Assembly (NCBI GenBank): GCA_905221615.1
Contig: CAJNDT010006183.1
Coordinates: 196,501-260,500, forward strand
DNA: 64,000 nucleotides
DNA from: Symbiodinium sp. CCMP2592
Lineage: Eukaryota; Sar; Dinophyceae; Suessiales; Symbiodiniaceae
Direction of reading: 5' to 3'
Shown here in pieces: positions 48,640 to 57,651 of this stretch. The notes under the pieces were generated by a model, which saw only the letters and a list, made by a program, of their open reading frames with translations, was not told the origin of the DNA and searched no databases. Numbering within the stretch: position 1 is the first letter of the stretch; every line of letters begins with the position of its first letter. Both the position numbers and the translations under genes were made by a program.

Positions 48640-48935
48640 TGTAAGTGTAGGGTAAGGCGGCATGCAACATTCGCCGCAAAACCTGTAGGGTGAGTAGCCG
48701 TTGTAGACTGAGCTAGATTGTAAGAAATGTCGGTAGGGTGTAGGTTGTTGTGCGACAGCATGCGACAATTCGCTGTCTAGCCATAGGGTGTAGGCGGCCA
48801 CAAACCTGTAGGATAACTGGCCGTTGTAGGGTGACTCGACAGCATGCTAGACTTTCGCTGTCTTTTAGGGCCCTAGGGTGACTGTGTAGACTTGTAGATG
48901 CATGCTAAAGTTTCATATTATCTAGGGTGACTAGA
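48640..48935 (+). repeat. Hairpin repeat block 1
   Basis: Three hairpins with different stems and a shared ATGC...TTC loop: GCGGC/GCCGC at 48657-48677, GACAGC/GCTGTC at 48754-48777 and 48838-48862. Between them are CAAACCTGTAGG and AGGGTGA words. It shares long phrases with 51735-51890 (GGCGGCATG...ACATTCGCCGC, AAACCTGTAGGGTGA). The two blocks flank the KGKG gene, like direct terminal repeats. Confidence 0.75.
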
Positions 48936-49496
48936 GTAGCTACAAGTTTTGGCAGGAGATACATTCGCCCGAGTTGGTAGTCTAGTGCTAAAATTAAAAG
49001 GGTGATTAGAGTGCTTGCATTGAAGGTTGCTTCAGTTTCGGAAGTGTTTTGCATCAGAGTGAGTGCTGCTGCAGTGACATGTCATGTCTGGATGCCTGTG
49101 CCATTGTATTGTAGGGTGATGGTTATTGGCTTTTGCATTTCCGTTGCAGACGGCTGCGGCTGCTGGCCATCTTCATATCGGCAGGGTGATCGCACGGCAA
49201 CCTGGGCCGCACTAGCCGTGTATTGCTTTAATTTAATAGAGTGAGTGATTGCAATGCAAGGCTTGAGGTCAAAGGTGAGGGTGATAGGGCCGTGTGTGCG
49301 CGGTGCAAACCATGTTGTCGCAGAGCGAGATCTCAAGTGAGGGTTTCGAAATTCCCTCAGGATGATAGAGTGACAGATTATTTTGAGATAAGGTTAAGGC
49401 GAGGGACATTGCGAGATTCATGATGATTGCAGGGCAGAGAGGGTGAGAGACACACAAGTAGGCGCTGTCATCACTTGTCGGTGACACTGTGACGCC
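48936..49496. other. AGGGTGA-rich leader of the KGKG gene
   Basis: Contains AGGGTGA or GGGTGA words about every 50-150 bases on the + strand. No convincing exon was found, although short frames exist. It may be 5' UTR, an intron or intergenic sequence. Confidence 0.4.
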
Positions 49497-51061
49497 ATGG
49501 CCTGGGATCCGGCTTCTTCTCACTCTGGCGGCAAGGGTGAGTTCGGCTGGGATCCGACTTTTTGGGAGCCGGCTCACCATGGCAAGGGTGACTACGGCCC
49601 CATGGACTGGCGGCATCCAGATTTTGGTCCCCCTCACCAGGGTGACTTCTACGGCTGGGGCAAGGGCCTTGGTGAGTGGGGCCCTTACGGCTGGGACGGC
49701 GGCCACAAAGGCAAAGCCAGCGGCAAGGGTGACGAGCAGACCAGGACTTTTGTGATCACTAGCTTTAATAAACCCGACCCCCTTAAAACCCTCATAATTA
49801 TTATTACCCTGCACCCTGAAACTTATCATCTAATCTTCTCCATTGCTGGAAGGACTCCAACCGCCACCTCACGGATGCGAGGGTCACTCTTCGCCGCTGC
49901 AAATACGACCATCGATGATCTGCGGGATCAGCTGCGGCGCCTCGAGGTTAGGGTTGTGGGGTTCAGGTTGTGCGGCTTTGGGGTTGGATAGAAGTAACAG
50001 TAGATATTCTAAAGTTTAAAATCGGTGCCTCGTAGTAGCACCCCACGTCGTTGTTGATAGGCTTAGGTGGTTTATTACAATAACGAATAAAAACTTGAAC
50101 CCCTGCTAGGAGAGAAGGGTGAGGGAAGGGAACGAGAACGGGGAGCGGATCTCAGCCCTCCAGGCCAGACTTTGAAAACTCCAAAGCCCGACCCCATGGT
50201 AACTAAACAATGTCGCCTGAAGGCCTAACTGGCAGAAAAAGATGTCCAGAGTGACAGGGAGAAGAGGCTGTTGGAGGCCGGCTGGCCCCCCCCCCTAAGC
50301 CCCGTTTAATTAGCTAGTTGAGCAGAGCTTGAACCCCCCTGGCAGGATAAAATGGTGAACCAGGAGTTCCAGTTCCGGAGTGAGCTCAGCGAAGCCGAGG
50401 CTTATGGCGATAATCGGATAAATTGATTGACGAACATCAATAGATTTTAATAAAGATCCTGAAGGGTGTCTTTATTAAACGCACTCCCAAAGCAATCATC
50501 TCTGGTCAGGACCGCAGAGTCAACGAGGTCAGAGATCTCAGAGGTGAACACGCCAAAAAGCTGGCGGTGCAGGACGCTTTGGCGTTGAGAGACTTGGACA
50601 AGGCCAAGGGTGACCTGAAGGCGTGCAGACAAGAGAACGAGAAGATTCGCGCTGAGAATGTGAAGTTCGCCGACATCTGCGACACCGACAGAAGGGTGAG
50701 GGCCAACATGCGGACCGAGATGGACCGACTCAACACTCGGGTGAACGAGCTCAACCAAGAGAACGGTGAGCTTCGTGCCTTCATCATGGGTGACCCGGGG
50801 GGCAAGGGTGAGAAGGGCAAGGCTGCCGCGTCCCACGCTGAGAAGGGGAAGCCCGCCCAGGGTGACATGACGAAGGGCAAGGCTCCCTTTCAGGGTGAGA
50901 AAGGCAAGCCTGCCGCGTTCCCCCTGGGTGAGGGTACCATGCCGGTCACCATGCCAATGCCGCCTCAGGGTGACATGAAGGGCAAGGGTGGCCCTCCCCA
51001 GGTTGATTTAACAGCCGACCAGGGTGAGTCGCCGCCAACGAAGGGCAAGGGCAAAGGGTGA
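49497..51061 (+). CDS. Three-exon coiled-coil KGKG protein (hypothetical, 297 aa)
   Basis: My model has exons 49497-49744, 49853-49946 and 50510-51061, giving 297 residues. Residues 1-82 are rich in Gly, Trp, Asp and His (starts MAWDPASSHSGGKGE). About 100-205 is a continuous charged heptad-like helix, probably a coiled coil. From 206 it is a Lys/Gly tail with KGE, KGK and QGD repeats ending KGKGKG. The first intron lies between matching AG|GACT boundaries and would use a GA donor; the second is GT-AG. Joining the exons this way makes the helix continuous across both junctions, which is the main support. Basic KGKG tails suggest nucleic-acid binding. A Gag-like structural protein of a retroelement is one option, because similar hairpin blocks flank the gene, but I see no zinc knuckle or polymerase. 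Function unknown. Confidence 0.65.
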
Positions 51062-51734
51062 TAATAATATACTAGACAAAGGGTGACACTATTATTATGA
51101 TTTGACGGGTGATAATAATATGACATATCAATGTTACGGGTACTGTAAACCAGACCATAATTTAGGGTGAGTGCTGCCCAGGCCAGTCGTTGAGGGGTGA
51201 TTTTCTCACTTGTACAGCCCTGCGCAACCGATGGCGCCTGCATTTTTGAAAAAGGCCGTACCGAAGCTGAGCTATAGTTCAAAACACGACAACAGCAACG
51301 TACAGTAACAGTGCAACTGCTCATCGACTGTGTCCTTGAATTGCAAGGGTGACAAGGTCTAGGATGTTCTGATATAGGCCTTAGGGTTTGAGGCATGGCT
51401 TGTCAAAACCCGTCAAAACCCTATGTTATGAAGCCTACCCCTTCAGGGCTCCTATTTCGGTGAGTGATTTCCCTTTGGTGTTAATATTATTATCCATTCT
51501 TCCGCAAGGGTGACTTTGCCATTTGCTGTCAGGACAGCGCTTCGGCTTCAGGGTGATGTAACTAACCAGTGCTGCAACTACCCTACTAAAGATGGTCTAG
51601 GGGGTTCTTGAAACACAGATCCTTGCAGCCCAGGCATTCTTCGCGGCTGGTCGGCTTGCCAGCTGGGCAGGGCCGAGCTTTCAGAATGGTGAGTTTGTTG
51701 CCTGTGATGGGGGATTTTTTAAGTCGGGTGGAGG
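51062..51734. other. 3' flank of the KGKG gene
   Basis: TGATAATAATAT occurs at 51059 and is echoed at about 51110. AGGGTGA words continue. Minus-strand frames here look like antisense noise. Confidence 0.4.
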
Positions 51735-51890
51735 GGCTGTAATCAGTAGGCGGCATGTAACATTCGCCGCAAACCTGTAGGGTGACTAGCCGCCGTTGTA
51801 TTGTCATAGGGTGACTAGTCTTAAAATGTCGGCTAGGTGTAGGGTACTTACGACAGCATGCGATTTTCGCTGTCTAGGCAGCCATTAGAC
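51735..51890 (+). repeat. Hairpin repeat block 2
   Basis: Hairpins at 51750-51770 (GCGGC/GCCGC, loop ATGTAACATTC) and 51852-51874 (GACAGC/GCTGTC, loop ATGCGATTTTC) in the same order as in block 1, with AAACCTGTAGGGTGACTAGC between. It is an incomplete direct copy of 48640-48935. Confidence 0.75.
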
Positions 51891-52492
51891 AACACTCAAA
51901 GGGTGTTGGTTCATTAATATTGTTTGCGCAAGCAGGACGAAAGGTGATGCAAGCCCTAGTGAGCTAGATTAGAAATTCTGGATTCAGGTCAGCAGATCTT
52001 GTTGTTTTAAGAGGATGGAGAAGTCGTAACAAGGGCTCTGCAGATCAGGGGTGATAGTCATTCCTCCTGCTTCTTCCTCTCAGGCCGGCCAGCAGACTTC
52101 CTGGGCAGAGTGACGACAGCACAGCAGGTGCCACCCTCCCGTTGCCTGCACCACAGCTTTTGTCGTGTGCCTGTCTGATTGCTTCGCGCACGGTGGCATG
52201 GCATGTTGAGCAGTGGTGAATCGACCGCTGTAAATATTGGCCCAGACACGTGAGTAGGCCGCCTTGAAGCATGCCACACATCATGTGCAGATCAGAGCAG
52301 CACACAGTCGTCATTAAGAAGATCATCCGAGGGTGAGATTAAGAAGATTAGCATGGCACCCTGCAGAGCTCCAGAACAAGTGCCCGCCACATAGGGTGAA
52401 CGATACAACGACGATACAAAGAAGATTAGCACGATCCCTACACAACTCACTATGTCAACTAGACAGCCACCTAAGGAAGATAGAGTGATCAC
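51891..52492. other. Spacer, no gene supported
   Basis: AGGGTGA-type words persist. Several overlapping minus-strand frames (52045-52326) contradict one another and oppose all supported genes, so they are not called. Confidence 0.4.
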
Positions 52493-52768
52493 ATGGACTG
52501 GAGGCCGTCCGAGAACTCCGTCGCGTGCAGTTTTCTGCCCATCAACCAGGGTGGAGTCGCGGAGCGACACCTGGACAGGGGGGCCCAGCAAGTTTTTTAT
52601 CTCTTGCACGATCTGGCCCCTGGTTCCACCAACGACATAGCTCGCCACCTGCACACAAGTGGTGAGAAGGAGAACGCCTCGACCTGGTTACTGGCAGCCG
52701 CTGAACGAGTGGTGAAGGAGCCTCTTGTCTGCATTCGGTTCTTGGTTGCATCTGCACTTGCCTCCTAA
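52493..52768 (+). CDS. Hypothetical small protein (91 aa)
   Basis: An uninterrupted frame starts at ATG 52493 (MDWRPSENSV) and ends at TAA. The second half (YLLHDLAPGSTNDIARHL, ASTWLLAAAERVVKEPL) has normal globular composition with helix-like periodicity, unlike the antisense frames nearby. The start follows the splice-like word GTGATCACATGG. It may be a complete small gene or the last exon of a longer one. It ends 58 bases before the Gly/Asp-rich gene. I do not recognise the family. Confidence 0.45.
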   Translation: MDWRPSENSVACSFLPINQGGVAERHLDRGAQQVFYLLHDLAPGSTNDIARHLHTSGEKENASTWLLAAAERVVKEPLVCIRFLVASALAS

Positions 52769-52826
52769 TTAATTACTAAGCCCAGGCTGAACAATCAGCA
52801 CGGCCTCCAGTGGCCTCTGTCGCCAG

Positions 52827-54011
52827 ATGGCCCACGACGGTGATGGCCACTACAACGACCAGGGTGAGGAGGATCAGGGAGACCACGGACAGAAACTTGG
52901 CGTTCTTCCGGCTAACTCTTAAGATAGCTCCCTTTTAGCTTATCCTGGGATTTCTATAAACTACTGACGACAAGGAATCTGAAAGATAACAGGGTTCAGA
53001 AGTCAGCCAAGGCAAGCATGGCACAGCGGCTCCCAGGGTGATGACGGCGATGGTGGCCGCGGTTCGGGACAAAAAGGCGACGACACCCAGGGTGATGGTG
53101 GAAAGGGCGCCAAGGATGGTGCTGGAGGAAAGAAAGGCACCAAGGCCAAGGCCAAGGGTGACGGCGGCGATGGTGGCACTGGTGGCGGTGGGGGACAGAA
53201 AGGTGCCAAGGGTGACGGCGCCAAGGGTGACGGCGCCAAGGGTTACGGCGGCGATGGTGGCACTGGGGGACAGAAAGGTGCCAAGGGTGACGGCGCCAAG
53301 GGTGGTGGCCCTGGTGGAAAGAAGGGCGCCAAGGGAGATGGCGGTGATGGAAGCAAAGGCAAGAAGGGTGATGGCGGTGGACAGAAGGGCGATGGCGCGA
53401 AGGGCAAGGGAGATGGCGGCGGTGGGAGCAAAGGCGACGGCACCAACAAGGGTGATGGCGGTGGACAGAAGGGCGACGGCACTAACAAGGGTGATGGCGG
53501 TGGACAGAAGGGCGATGGCGCCAAGGGCACGCGAGATGGCGGTGGACAGAAGGGCGATGGCGCCAACAAGGGTGATGCCAAGGGTTCTCATCTGGGCATG
53601 GGCCAGATTCTTGCCCAGAGTGCCGGTGATGGACAGAAACTTGGCGCTCTTATGGAAGATTTTGATTTTTTTGGTTTCCATATCAACTTATAAGCTAAAG
53701 GTAAAACTTTTTCGAGGGGTTCAGAAGTCAGCTAAAGGAAGGGATACAAGGGCGATGGCAAGCCCTCCAAGGGTGATGGCGGCGATGGTGGAAAGAAGGG
53801 CAAGTCCAAGAAAGGCAACAAGGGTGATGCTGGCACGGGCGGTAGTCCATCAAAGGGTGATGGCAAGAAGGGCAAGCACACCCAGGCCGATGCCGACCCC
53901 ATCGTCGCAGCGGTGACGAAAGGCGCCGGAAAGGGCTGGCATAACCAGGGCAACCTCGTCCAGGTTTTGCACCTTGTCTGCAGGGTGAGTGGGCTTGCGT
54001 TAGATGCATAG
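52827..54011 (+). CDS. Gly/Asp/Lys-repeat protein interrupted by two family L elements
   Basis: The frame starts at ATG 52827 (MAHDGDGHYNDQGEEDQGDH) and reaches KLG at about 52900. It resumes after an element at about 53007-53017 and runs as a repeat of KGDGGGQKGDGA, KGDGTN and GGDGG motifs to about 53645. It resumes at about 53742 (GYKGDGKPSKGDGGDGG) and stops at TAG 54009-54011. All three parts are in the same frame, and each element has in-frame stops, so both elements must be spliced out. The element at 53646-53741 can be removed as a GC-AG intron of 96 bases; the exact boundaries of the first are uncertain. The product is an extended, highly charged, collagen-like low-complexity protein without true GXY triplets. 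No family recognised. The Gly/Asp/Lys richness echoes the tail of the 49.5-kb protein. Confidence 0.6.
52896..53016 (+). repeat. Family L element inside a gene (copy 3)
   Basis: CTTGGCGTTCTTCCGGCTAA at the left and GGGTTCAGAAGTCAGCCAAG at the right match the ends of the 1602 and 30406 copies. The middle has GGGATTTCTATAAACTACTG. It sits exactly where the Gly/Asp-repeat frame is broken. Confidence 0.75.
53640..53741 (+). repeat. Family L element inside a gene (copy 4)
   Basis: CTTGGCGCTCTTATGG at the left; TGGTTTCCATATCAACTTAT, GCTAAAGGTAAAACTTTTTC and GGGGTTCAGAAGTCAGCTAA follow in the same order as in the 1602 copy. It contains two in-frame TAA stops and its removal restores the frame. Confidence 0.8.
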
Positions 54012-54016
54012 ATGAC

Positions 54017-54375
54017 ATGTCAGCTGATGATCACGCTCAGCTCAGGGATGAGATGCTCTCCGACTTCCAGGTGAACGCGCCAGCCGCAGCAGCGGTGAAA
54101 TCTCTCCTGGAGTTCGGTGAGCGCGGGCGAATCAGAATCGCCCTCCTGATGCGACTTGGCAAACATTCTGCAATGGCAACCAAGTGCTTCGCTTTGAACT
54201 CCAGAAGCTCCTGCATCCGAGGATCCAAGCTCTTCGGGCGAAATGGAACTCCCCGACGAAGAGTTTGGATGCGTGGATATCTGGTAGGGTGAATACTGAA
54301 CGGGTCCAACTCGAGGCCCTAGCTCGCGAGGAGAACCCCTGGTACGATTCCGGGTGGAGGGTGTACTCGGCATGA
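54017..54375 (+). CDS. Hypothetical two-exon small protein (96 aa)
   Basis: The model joins 54017-54116 to 54185-54375, removing a 68-base GTGAGC...CAAG intron. The product starts MSADDHAQLRDEMLSDFQ and ends ENPWYDSGWRVYSA. The join links two amphipathic stretches (AAAAVKSLLEF and VLRFELQKLLHPRIQALRAK) into one helical region, which favours the model over either unspliced frame. It starts 6 bases after the stop of the upstream Gly-rich gene, so it could instead be that gene's last exons. Family not recognised. Confidence 0.45.
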
Positions 54376-54637
54376 AAATCATGAGGGCACTCTTAGTCTT
54401 AGACCTCCCAACTTAAGACCTTTGGCCTTGAATAATATCAGAACATTTTCAAGTACATTGCTTTCGCCAGCCCTCAGAGTTCTCAGAGTGATTCTCACGT
54501 GAACCCTTTGGCTTCCGGTCCAAGGAGGAATGTAGCTAAGGTCAGGTGACAATCTATCGGGCCACAAATTAATGTCTCCAGAGACCAGCGCCGAGGGTGT
54601 AGTTTTGATTCAACGAGGGGTGTGGTTCTGATTCAAG

Positions 54638-54886
54638 GAGTCCTTTCGGCATCTGGTCGAGTCGAAGTTAAAGCAGGAAGGTAACCCATGCAAGGGTGAC
54701 AACACAGCAGTTGAAAGGACTATCCATCGAGTCATAAGAAATTACCTGCACCCACCAGTGTCGAGGGTGATTCTCGAGGGGTCCTTTCTGATGGCCACAG
54801 TGCCTCCGCCGACTCCTCGCGACCAAAAAACAGCGCTTCTTGCTCCGGTCCGAGAGCAGCGTGCTTCCCTTGCAATCGTGTGTTGA
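54638..54886 (+). CDS. Hypothetical exon or small gene (about 82 codons)
   Basis: An open + frame without an initiator begins after the acceptor-like ATTCAAG|G at 54637. It reads ESFRHLVESKLKQEGN, then AVERTIHRVIRNYLHPPV, then a Pro-rich segment and VREQRASLAIVC before TGA. Its amino-acid composition is ordinary, unlike the antisense frame of 106 codons. It probably continues by splicing to VLLAAAASPRQAPQ at about 54911 with TAA near 54980. The 5' exon was not found. Confidence 0.35.
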   Translation, partial: ESFRHLVESKLKQEGNPCKGDNTAVERTIHRVIRNYLHPPVSRVILEGSFLMATVPPPTPRDQKTALLAPVREQRASLAIVC

Positions 54887-54989
54887 ATATGCACTGTTTT
54901 GCTTCGCAGGTGCTTTTGGCTGCTGCAGCATCGCCACGGCAGGCCCCCCAGCACCGATTGTCAGCGTCAAGGAAACCTTAAACCTCATT

Positions 54990-55528
54990 TTCAGGTTCAG
55001 CTAAAGTTATATTTGGGATTAAGTAAACTTATATGAAAGCCTGCAACTGCAACCTACTTGATGTTCCATACAAAACCCTCGCCCGAAATATCCTGCAGAA
55101 TTATGGGCTTGGCGTCCCAGATTTGTGTATTGTAAACCATCTAAGAATGTATCCGTAATCCGTACGAAACACTTCTCCGGAACACTTTCCCGCAACAAAA
55201 ACGTTCCGCAGCTTTTGTTGGTGATTAATACCAGGTTCTTAAGGTGAAGCTTGGGGTCACCAAGCTTGTCGTATTGGGGTCTAGCTTTTACAAGTGAGTC
55301 TGCTAAAGACAGGGTTTAGAGGCCCCAGCCCTGAAATAGCAGCTCGGAAACGTTTTCGTTGCACGAAAGTGTTCCACGGAGTGGTTTTGCATGAATCCGC
55401 GAATCACATCTGGATTCCCTTGCAGGTGAATGCTCCGCCGGGGATTCGCCTTGGACATCGGAGGGTGCGGCACCTGGACTGGTATGAATGCCTGTAGGGT
55501 TTATAATAAACTATGACTACAACTACAA

Positions 55529-55530
<2 letters not shown>
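54990..55530. other. Intergenic stretch with the first two palindromes
   Basis: No coding frame supported. Holds palindrome copies at 55178-55208 and 55345-55375 (the second in inverse orientation). Confidence 0.5.
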
Positions 55531-55531
<1 letters not shown>

Positions 55532-55603
<72 letters not shown>

Positions 55604-55621
55604 TTACAACTACCACCACTA
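55532..55621. repeat. (ACT)n microsatellite 1
   Basis: Pure ACT units from about 55541, with ACAACTACC variants at the edges. Confidence 0.95.
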
Positions 55622-55634
55622 CTAATGTACGACA

Positions 55635-55967
55635 ATTAACGTGCAAAACCCCTCTGCGGAACACTTTTGTGCAACGAAAACGTTCCGGAGCTGTTGTTTG
55701 AGGCGCCCTGCCCTCCCCCAGCCAGGTTTTTTCGAAATTTAGGGTTTAGCTAAACCCGAAAATAAGGTTTAAGCTTGGGCGACTAAGCAGGTGTCGGGTT
55801 TCTAACTAAACAGAAGTCAACAGATCCATACAAAGCAATCCTCTGGAACATTTCCGTGCAAGGAAAATGTTCCGTAGCTGTTTGTTAGTGGATTTGGGGT
55901 TTACAACAACCAACAACAACGACAACAACAACAACTACTAGTACTACTACTACTACTACTACTACTT

Positions 55968-56033
<66 letters not shown>

Positions 56034-56035
56034 TT

Positions 56036-56099
<64 letters not shown>

Positions 56100-56375
56100 G
56101 CTACTACTACTACTACTCAATTAATTTGCAAAACCCTTCTGCGGAACACTTTTGTGCAACGAAAACGTTCCGGAGCTGTTGTTTGAGACGCCTACACTGC
56201 CCTCCCCCAGCCAGGTTGGTTGGAAATTTAGGGTTTAGCTAAACCCGAAAATAGGGGTATTGACTAAGCAGGGTAGTAGGGTCTCAGTGCAAAGCAGTCC
56301 CCTGGGACATTTCCGTGCAAGGAAAATGTTCCGTAGCTGTTTGTTATCAGTGGATTTGGGGTTTACAACCCAGGC
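55635..56375 (+). repeat. Two-copy tandem duplication around (ACT)n
   Basis: The order GCAAAACCCNTCTGCGGAAC, CCCTCCCCCAGCCAGGTT, AATTTAGGGTTTAGCTAAAC, CGTGCAAGGAAAATGTTCCG, GTGGATTTGGGGTTTACAAC occurs at 55645-55910 and again at 56128-56370, separated by the second microsatellite. Confidence 0.85.
55915..56117. repeat. (AAC)n then (ACT)n microsatellite 2
   Basis: AACAACAAC followed by ACT units with a few TTCT, TTTACT and TGCT interruptions. Confidence 0.95.
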
Positions 56376-56864
56376 AAATATAAAGTTCCGATTCCGAAGC
56401 TGCTACTTCTCTCTCTCTCCAACCTCCCACACCTCCTTCGGTCAATAAACAACGCAATGTTTCAGGTGACGGTGGATTTCTGCCGCTGGCAGCTTACCGG
56501 AGTCGACGTGAAGCAGGCCCGCACCGTTTGACGATTGCGGCCTCCATTTAAGTGTCAGTGCTCACTGAGAGTGAGTCCTCGCTTGAGCAATTGAGCAAGA
56601 TCGATTCAACTGCACGCTTCCTTTGCTCAAGTTCCGGAAAGTCATGGATTGTTGGCAATTTGTTGTGACGGCAAATATTAGGCTAGGAGCAAATGTCACA
56701 AATCTCTAGGTTCCGGTGATGTGCCTCGTGCCAATCTGGTGGGGTTGGATTCAAATATAATAGCCCGCTCGGTAAGATGCGCTCCAAGATCGTGAGAGCC
56801 GTGATGGTAGCGGGACCAGCGCCCGACATCATTTTCAAGGGTGAGATCATCGGAGCCGAAGAAG
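56376..56864. other. Upstream region of the H3-like gene
   Basis: A (CT)n tract lies at about 56408. A 25-codon frame at ATG 56457 (MFQVTVDFCRWQLTGVDVKQ) could be a 5' exon but has no obvious donor. No other coding signal. Confidence 0.35.
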
Positions 56865-57329
56865 ATGAAGCCAGAGAAGTCACATGTGAAGAAGGAGTTC
56901 ATCACGGTCAAAGCTAAGGCACAGGTGAAAATTAAAAAGGAGCTCATCCAGGTCAAAGCTGAGCCGCAAGTGAAAAAGGAGCCCATCAAGGTCAAAGCTG
57001 AGATTCCGGACAAGCCCAGGGTGACGGGTCAGAAGGACAAGAAGAAGAAGAAGGGTATGTCAGTACGTGTTGCGCGGGACAAGCGACTGCTCAAAAACAC
57101 GGTGCAGGTCCCCCGCGCGAAGTTTGCCAAGTTGGTGAAGGCCATCCTTGACTCCCTGGAGCACAAGTTCAAAATCAATGGTGAGGCCTTGGACGCTCTT
57201 CAGCAGGCGGCTGAAGGGTATCTCGTCGAGGTCTTCCAGGCAGCCCACCGAGTTCGTCGCAGGGTGAACATAAAACGAAGTACCCTTCTGCTGAGAGACT
57301 ACCAAATTGCAGTGGCAATGACCGGGTGA
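56865..57329 (+). CDS. Divergent histone-H3-like protein with Lys-rich tail (154 aa)
   Basis: The frame from ATG 56865 to TGA 57329 gives 154 residues (canonical H3 is about 136). Residues 84-153 follow the H3 histone fold: PRAKFAKLVKAILDSL corresponds to the helix-1 region, INGEALDALQQAAEGYLVEV to the long helix 2 (compare ALQEASEAYLV in H3), and RRVNIKRSTLLLRDYQIAVA to loop 2 and helix 3 (RVTIMPKDIQLA in H3). Residues 1-65 are a Lys-rich tail without the usual ARTKQTARKS start. They carry repeated VKKE, IKKE and VKAE words, which match the SUMO consensus and might be modified. No intron is needed inside the fold. An upstream exon is possible because the frame is open to about 56820. Dinoflagellates keep divergent histones while packaging DNA mostly with other proteins. 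A CENP-A-like or specialised role is possible but unproven. It lies 320 bases before the methyltransferase. Confidence 0.75.
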   Translation: MKPEKSHVKKEFITVKAKAQVKIKKELIQVKAEPQVKKEPIKVKAEIPDKPRVTGQKDKKKKKGMSVRVARDKRLLKNTVQVPRAKFAKLVKAILDSLEHKFKINGEALDALQQAAEGYLVEVFQAAHRVRRRVNIKRSTLLLRDYQIAVAMTG

Positions 57330-57651
57330 ATTTTGAGGCCACAGATCAGCCACAAAAGCTGGCACGAGGCCTGGGTCCGAAGCACAGCAGGGTGAGGCGT
57401 GTGCGATGCGAGGAAAACAAGTTCGGTAAGATTTCTGAGTCCGTCTGCGGTCAGCACTGTGATCGTTAAACTGTTGCTATTGTATTCTTGCGGCAGGCAG
57501 CTGGATCTCAGACGCTGCCGGGGTCTCAGCTCGGCTTTGGCTTTGGATCCTGTGTGCATTGGACCACTTGGTCTGGTATTGAGCTTAGTGAAATGTGAAA
57601 CCGCTGCCTGAAGCTTCACAGGGTTGGCTAGAGGGTGAGGGCTGCTGTGCC
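57330..57651. other. Intergenic spacer or 5' region of the methyltransferase
   Basis: Contains AGGGTGA words and short frames. The methyltransferase frame is open upstream of its ATG to about 57595, so a 5' exon is possible. Confidence 0.4.

Larger units (their letters stand above)
55178..56333. repeat. Six dispersed 30-bp palindromes with GGAAC/GTTCC arms
   Basis: Copies at 55178-55208, 55345-55375 (inverse), 55657-55687, 55854-55874, 56152-56172 and 56303-56333. The form is GGAACA, then CTTTTGTGCAACGAAAA or TTTCCGTGCAAGGAAAA, then TGTTCC or CGTTCC. The halves are complementary around GTGCAA. Most are followed by AGCTGTTGTTTG or AGCTGTTTGTTA. Arms vary together, which supports selection on, or recent copying of, the palindrome. 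Confidence 0.85.

Noticed and set aside
49269..49829. 186-codon minus-strand frame
   Set aside because: Antisense of the first exon of the KGKG gene. All supported genes here are on the + strand.
49497..51061. Assignment of the KGKG protein as a true retroviral-type Gag
   Set aside because: No CCHC knuckle, protease, polymerase or integrase seen; kept only as a possibility.
53003..53581. Pro/Ser-rich minus-strand frames (APSPLAPS type)
   Set aside because: Antisense of the Gly/Asp/Lys repeat; proline runs are complement of glycine codons.
53038..53916. 292-codon + frame rich in Arg, Val and Met
   Set aside because: It is a shifted frame of the Gly/Asp/Lys repeat without its own initiator ATG context. 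The GDG frame has a proper ATG and a coherent product.
55404..55701. Poly-Thr / poly-Val frames near 55.5 kb
   Set aside because: Translation of the (ACT)n microsatellite.
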